Of a stretch of 53,280 nucleotides of DNA, positions 52,901 through 53,280 are shown in pieces. Numbering within the stretch: the stretch's first letter is position 1; the number at the start of each line of letters is the position of its first letter. The position numbers and the translations under genes are program-made. The DNA is from an uncultured Caulobacterales bacterium (lineage in GTDB: Bacteria; Pseudomonadota; Alphaproteobacteria; Caulobacterales; Caulobacteraceae): positions 1 through 53,280 of the forward strand of contig CAIOHT010000048.1 of NCBI GenBank assembly GCA_903858185.1. The letters are read 5' to 3'. The notes under the pieces were generated by a model. It was not told the origin of the DNA, did not search any database, and saw nothing but the letters and a program-made list of their open reading frames with translations.

Positions 52901-53280
52901 GGCGGCGACTCTTCGCGCTGGGAACGTTGGGCGGCTTCTAGCAGGGAGGACGAAGGGGGCAAGGCGGATTCGGCGGGTGACGGAGGGGGATGTCCCGGGA
53001 ATCTTCGGGGCGCGCGGAAAACGGGATTTGAACCGCAGAGATCGCGCGGCGAGGGCCGTGTGGGGACGGCTTCGCCCGCTAGGCGGAGCGGTCCCCGTGT
53101 TCCGTGTGCTGAAGAGGACAGCTACGCTGCGCGAAACGGTCCCCGGCTGGTGCTGAACCCTGCTCATCCCGACAGGATAACCCCGTCCGGACGGACGGGA
53201 GGTCGAGGGCCCCGTTTTGCGCGCGGGAGTCCCGCAAATGTCCGGCTTTGTCCCGGGAGTATTGGTATCGTGAGTCTCGC
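52901..53280. other. Non-coding region upstream of prs with strong hairpins
   Basis: No gene that I can support. A 15-bp stem with one wobble and one mismatch is formed by GGGGACGGCTTCGCC (53062-53076) and GGCGGAGCGGTCCCC (53082-53096). A degenerate relative, GGACAGC...GTCCCC, follows at 53116-53144. CCGTCCGGACGG (53183-53194) is a perfect 12-bp palindrome. Read on the minus strand the stem lies 160 to 200 nt before the prs start, so it could be the prs leader, a dispersed repeat, or a small RNA. Confidence 0.4.

Noticed and set aside
53015..53050. T-arm-like GGTTCAAATCC on the minus strand
   Set aside because: The flanking bases pair only twice and no D-arm or acceptor stem is found within 80 nt.
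53270..53280. Possible GTG start of a plus-strand gene at the right edge
   Set aside because: Only three codons are in the window, and the spacing to GGGAG is long.

Overview
The window is high-GC chromosomal DNA that reads as an alphaproteobacterium of the family Caulobacteraceae (Caulobacter, Phenylobacterium or Brevundimonas type). The strongest evidence is a CcrM cell-cycle adenine methyltransferase that closely matches my memory of the Caulobacter protein. Its promoter has a near-consensus CtrA box and two GANTC sites. Supporting evidence is the dciA-dsbA-smc/mutY/ccrM neighbourhood, a Tat-type Rieske/cytochrome bc1 operon and the prs-rplY-pth-ychF group. The genus call is inference. Bases 1 to about 1184 do not belong with the rest. 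They are less GC-rich and encode the start of a Burkholderiales-like peptide deformylase and the catalytic half of a phosphoethanolamine transferase. The latter is joined in frame to a truncated smc through a 21-nt stretch that both genes can encode. An assembly chimera is the simplest explanation.

Layout. 1-1184: foreign def/eptA block. 1164-7363: smc (3' end lost), dsbA-like lipoprotein and dciA on the minus strand, mutY on the plus strand, and ccrM on the minus strand with its regulated promoter. 7496-13693: dienelactone hydrolase, acyl-CoA dehydrogenase, the DNA-repair pair tag-rnhB, a peptidoglycan-binding-domain protein, a Tat-exported tyrosinase, and a secreted protein with ten uninterrupted 7-residue beta repeats. 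13829-23796: small secreted protein, ygfZ, heptosyltransferase-like GT9, dihydroorotase, a YCII/ECF42 sigma-factor pair with no ordinary start codon for the sigma gene, a feruloyl-CoA-synthetase-like enzyme, lysoplasmalogenase and a TPP-dependent enzyme. 23896-34104: a secreted protein with five 4-cysteine repeats, a metallo-hydrolase, a MarR/SDR operon behind a palindromic operator, two coupled GNATs, a paralogous pair of small secreted proteins, thiolase, SDR, an MFS exporter and another GNAT. 34101-42474: a desaturase coupled to a 64-residue membrane protein, DUF1285/NUDIX/CCA-transferase, an atypical-codon ORF, hemF, and petABC. 42528-53280: degenerate retropepsin-like protein, mtnP, two tandem dienelactone hydrolases, sirtuin, a MarR/DUF998 divergent pair around a palindrome, ychF, pth, rplY, a lipoprotein and prs.

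Most genes are core housekeeping (DNA repair, replication loading, methylation, respiration, heme, nucleotide and tRNA metabolism). Acyl-CoA chemistry genes (acyl-CoA dehydrogenase, synthetase, thiolase, two SDRs) are scattered. Intergenic gaps are rich in palindromic repeats: a 96-nt nested element (two copies), a CCTCTCC...GGAGAGG family (three copies plus a half copy), a double hairpin, and a 208-nt element with 34-bp perfect inverted ends. I saw no rRNA, tRNA, CRISPR, transposase or phage gene. The best candidates for undescribed biology are the heptad-repeat secreted protein, the five-repeat cysteine protein, and the YCII/ECF junction.
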